Below, in pieces: positions 8,235 to 9,631 of a stretch of DNA of 9,631 nt. The notes under the pieces are model-generated. The model made no database searches. It saw nothing but the letters and a program-made list of their open reading frames with translations, and had not been told where the DNA came from. How positions within the stretch are numbered: position 1 is the first letter of the stretch; each line of letters starts with the position of its first letter. The DNA comes from Halomonas chromatireducens (lineage in GTDB: Bacteria; Pseudomonadota; Gammaproteobacteria; Pseudomonadales; Halomonadaceae). The position numbers were made by a program, and so were the translations under genes. Location: positions 954,146 to 963,776 of the forward strand of contig NZ_CP014226.1 in NCBI RefSeq assembly GCF_001545155.1. The letters run 5' to 3'.

Positions 8235-9344
8235 ATGCTTCGCCGCAACAGTGACTCGAATTACAGCTATCCTCTCACGCTGACGCTGGCCTTGGCTGCA
8301 CTGGTGATCATCATTGCCGGCATCAGGGCAGGAGCTGACTTGATCGTGCCTTTGCTATTGGCACTGTTCATTGCGGTGATCTGCACCGCTCCGGTGAACT
8401 GGTTGCATCGTTGGGGGGTGAGCCTGCGCCTGGCGGTCCTGATCACCCTGCTGGTGATCGGTGGCTTCCTCTCCCTGGTCGGGCTGCTGGTAGTCAATTC
8501 CTTCAGCACTTTCATTCAGGCGCTGCCCGGAATCGAGTCGCGGCTCTACGAGCGCTATCTGGATCTTCTCGACAGCATGGCTTCCATGGGTCTGGCCATC
8601 GACCCCGACCTGTTGGCGGGGTTGGTGGAAGTCGAGGACGGCAGCGCCTGGCTGCCTACCCTGCTGGGTGGACTGGGAAACCTGTTCGTGCAGAGCGTCC
8701 TGATAGCGCTGCTGGTAATCTTTATGCTGTACGAGACGCTCAATTTTCGTGCCAAGGTTTCCCTGGCGCTGGATGATCCGGCGCCTAGCCTGCAGCGTTT
8801 CGAGGAGTTCAGCCAGACACTCAAGCGCTACCTGGCGGTCAAGACGGTCATCAGCCTGGTGACCGGTGTGCTGGCCTGGCTGGCCTGCGTGGTAATGGGA
8901 GTGGACTTCCCGTTGCTTTGGGGGGTCTTGGCCTTTGCCCTCAACTATATCCCCAACATCGGCTCGGCGCTGGCCGCCTTCCCCCCCGTACTGCTGCTGC
9001 TGGTGTCACAGCACGGTGGGGTGGCGGATGCCTTCATGCTGGCGATGGCCTATCTGGTGATCAACTTCACACTCGGCAACCTGGTGGAGCCGCGAATGAT
9101 GGGACGGGCATTGGGGTTGTCGACTCTTGTTGCCTTCCTGTCGCTGGTGGTGTGGGGCTGGATGCTGGGTGTGGTGGGCATGCTGCTGTCGGTGGTGCTG
9201 ACCATGACGCTGAAGATTGCCCTGGACAGCCACCCCGAGACGCGCTGGATTGCTTATCTGCTGGGGCCTGGAAAAGAGCCGGTCGTCGCCGCGAAAGGCT
9301 TCGGGGAGGAGCCGAGCGTTTCCGAGCGCGACGAGATCACCTAA
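8235..9344 (+). CDS. AI-2E / PerM family membrane transporter
   Basis: From ATG 8235 the product is 369 residues with the typical topology of this family. There are hydrophobic segments at about 13-30, 35-54 and 64-88, a soluble region at about 89-145, then segments at about 147-167, 203-222, 226-258, 263-282 and 291-328, and a charged cytoplasmic tail. Diagnostic motifs are LNYIPNIGS at 236-244 and NLVEPRMMGRALGLS at 282-296, followed by the G-W-M-L-G-V-V-G-M-L-L-S helix. The family is named for TqsA, implicated in autoinducer-2 transport. Other members act in ion or proton-coupled transport, so autoinducer-2 should not be assumed as the substrate. I see no luxS or lsr gene nearby. It is divergent from the SIMPL gene and convergent with trxA; the gap to trxA holds a strong hairpin. 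Confidence 0.92.
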   Translation: MLRRNSDSNYSYPLTLTLALAALVIIIAGIRAGADLIVPLLLALFIAVICTAPVNWLHRWGVSLRLAVLITLLVIGGFLSLVGLLVVNSFSTFIQALPGIESRLYERYLDLLDSMASMGLAIDPDLLAGLVEVEDGSAWLPTLLGGLGNLFVQSVLIALLVIFMLYETLNFRAKVSLALDDPAPSLQRFEEFSQTLKRYLAVKTVISLVTGVLAWLACVVMGVDFPLLWGVLAFALNYIPNIGSALAAFPPVLLLLVSQHGGVADAFMLAMAYLVINFTLGNLVEPRMMGRALGLSTLVAFLSLVVWGWMLGVVGMLLSVVLTMTLKIALDSHPETRWIAYLLGPGKEPVVAAKGFGEEPSVSERDEIT

Positions 9345-9411
9345 CCGAAGTGATTCGTTTGAAGCCATTTGCTCGAAGCTATCTGACCGACGTTGTCTGA
9401 GCCGGACACGA

Positions 9412-9436
9412 TTCGCCCCGGCCAGGCCGGGGCGAA
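9412..9436. terminator. GC-rich hairpin between convergent AI-2E family and trxA genes
   Basis: TTCGCCCCGGCC at 9412-9423 and GGCCGGGGCGAA at 9425-9436 are perfect inverted copies around a single A; a real RNA loop would open the innermost pairs. It lies 67 bases after the AI-2E family stop and 23 bases beyond the trxA stop, so it could serve both. Neither side has a U-tract, so termination by this element alone is uncertain. Confidence 0.55.
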
Positions 9437-9450
9437 GGGGAACGGGGCTC

Positions 9451-9466
9451 CGCCTGGAGTCAGGCG
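9451..9466 (-). repeat. Short hairpin spanning the trxA stop codon
   Basis: CGCCTG at 9451-9456 and CAGGCG at 9461-9466 form a perfect six-pair GC-rich stem with a four-base loop. On the trxA strand the stop codon TGA (9462-9460) straddles the stem and loop. It may protect the mRNA 3' end together with the stronger hairpin at 9412-9436. Confidence 0.45.
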
Positions 9467-9631
9467 TTCTGATCGATGAACTGTGCCAGCTGTGACTTGG
9501 ATTGGGCACCGACCAGCGAGGCGACCTTGGAGCCCGACTTGAACAGCATCACGGTGGGAACGCCACGAACGCCCTGTTCGGCGGCGATTTCCGGGGCGTC
9601 ATCGACATTAATGCTGACTACCTTGAGATTG
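9460..9631 (-). CDS. trxA: Thioredoxin TrxA (C-terminal part, cut by window edge)
   Basis: The last 56 residues of a minus-strand gene are visible. They read as the C-terminal half of a classical thioredoxin, the cytoplasmic dithiol protein that reduces disulfides in ribonucleotide reductase, peroxiredoxins and other targets. The core strand NLKVVSINVDD is followed by PEIAAEQGVRGVPTVMLF, in which V-P-T carries the cis-proline that packs against the active site. Then come the K-S-G-x-K loop, the glycine of LVGA, and a C-terminal helix SQLAQFID. The WCGPC active site would lie upstream of the visible part, beyond position 9631. The gene ends facing the AI-2E family gene; rho, which follows trxA in E. 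coli and Pseudomonas, is not downstream here. Confidence 0.93.
   Translation of the reverse strand, partial: NLKVVSINVDDAPEIAAEQGVRGVPTVMLFKSGSKVASLVGAQSKSQLAQFIDQNA

Noticed and set aside
8178..9344. Quorum-sensing transport locus based on the AI-2E family name
   Set aside because: The family covers varied transporters; no luxS, lsr or regulator gene is nearby to support autoinducer-2 as substrate.

Overview
The window is about 9.6 kb of dense bacterial chromosome with nine supported protein-coding genes, two of them cut by the window edges. High G+C content, housekeeping proteins that read like gammaproteobacterial orthologues (TrpC, SerS, a YdiJ-type dehydrogenase, TrxA) and overall codon choice suggest a gammaproteobacterium. 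A member of Halomonadaceae is my best guess, from protein similarity by eye only. No gene-free stretch exceeds about 215 bases. I see no tRNA, rRNA, CRISPR array, insertion sequence or phage gene.

Layout from left to right: (1) the N-terminal part of an EntD-type 4'-phosphopantetheinyl transferase, read leftwards off the window (1-316, minus). (2) Divergent from it, trpC for indole-3-glycerol phosphate synthase (527-1336, plus), followed by an unusually long hairpin with no downstream U-tract. (3) An AT-richer gene for a small exported protein of unknown function (1516-2022, plus). (4) Two minus-strand genes: a DUF2905 membrane protein (2079-2279), downstream of a very large FAD/Fe-S dehydrogenase of the YdiJ type (2368-5625). 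(5) Divergent from ydiJ, serS for seryl-tRNA synthetase (5805-7082, plus). (6) A convergent SIMPL/DUF541 periplasmic protein (7243-8019, minus), separated from serS by a structured 160-base gap with a bidirectional terminator. (7) Divergent from that, an AI-2E/PerM family membrane protein (8235-9344, plus). (8) Convergent with it, the C-terminal end of thioredoxin (9460-9631, minus).

Most neighbours alternate strand, so nearly every gene is its own transcription unit; only ydiJ and the DUF2905 gene could be co-transcribed. The genes form no obvious single pathway. They are core metabolism (tryptophan, 2-hydroxy-acid oxidation, tRNA charging, redox) mixed with conserved membrane and envelope proteins. 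I found no convincing new multi-gene system. The items most worth a second look are the AT-richer exported-protein gene and its adjacent long hairpin, the inverted repeat around the serS -10 box, the nested repeats and 16-bp palindrome after serS, and the paired hairpins at the trxA 3' end.
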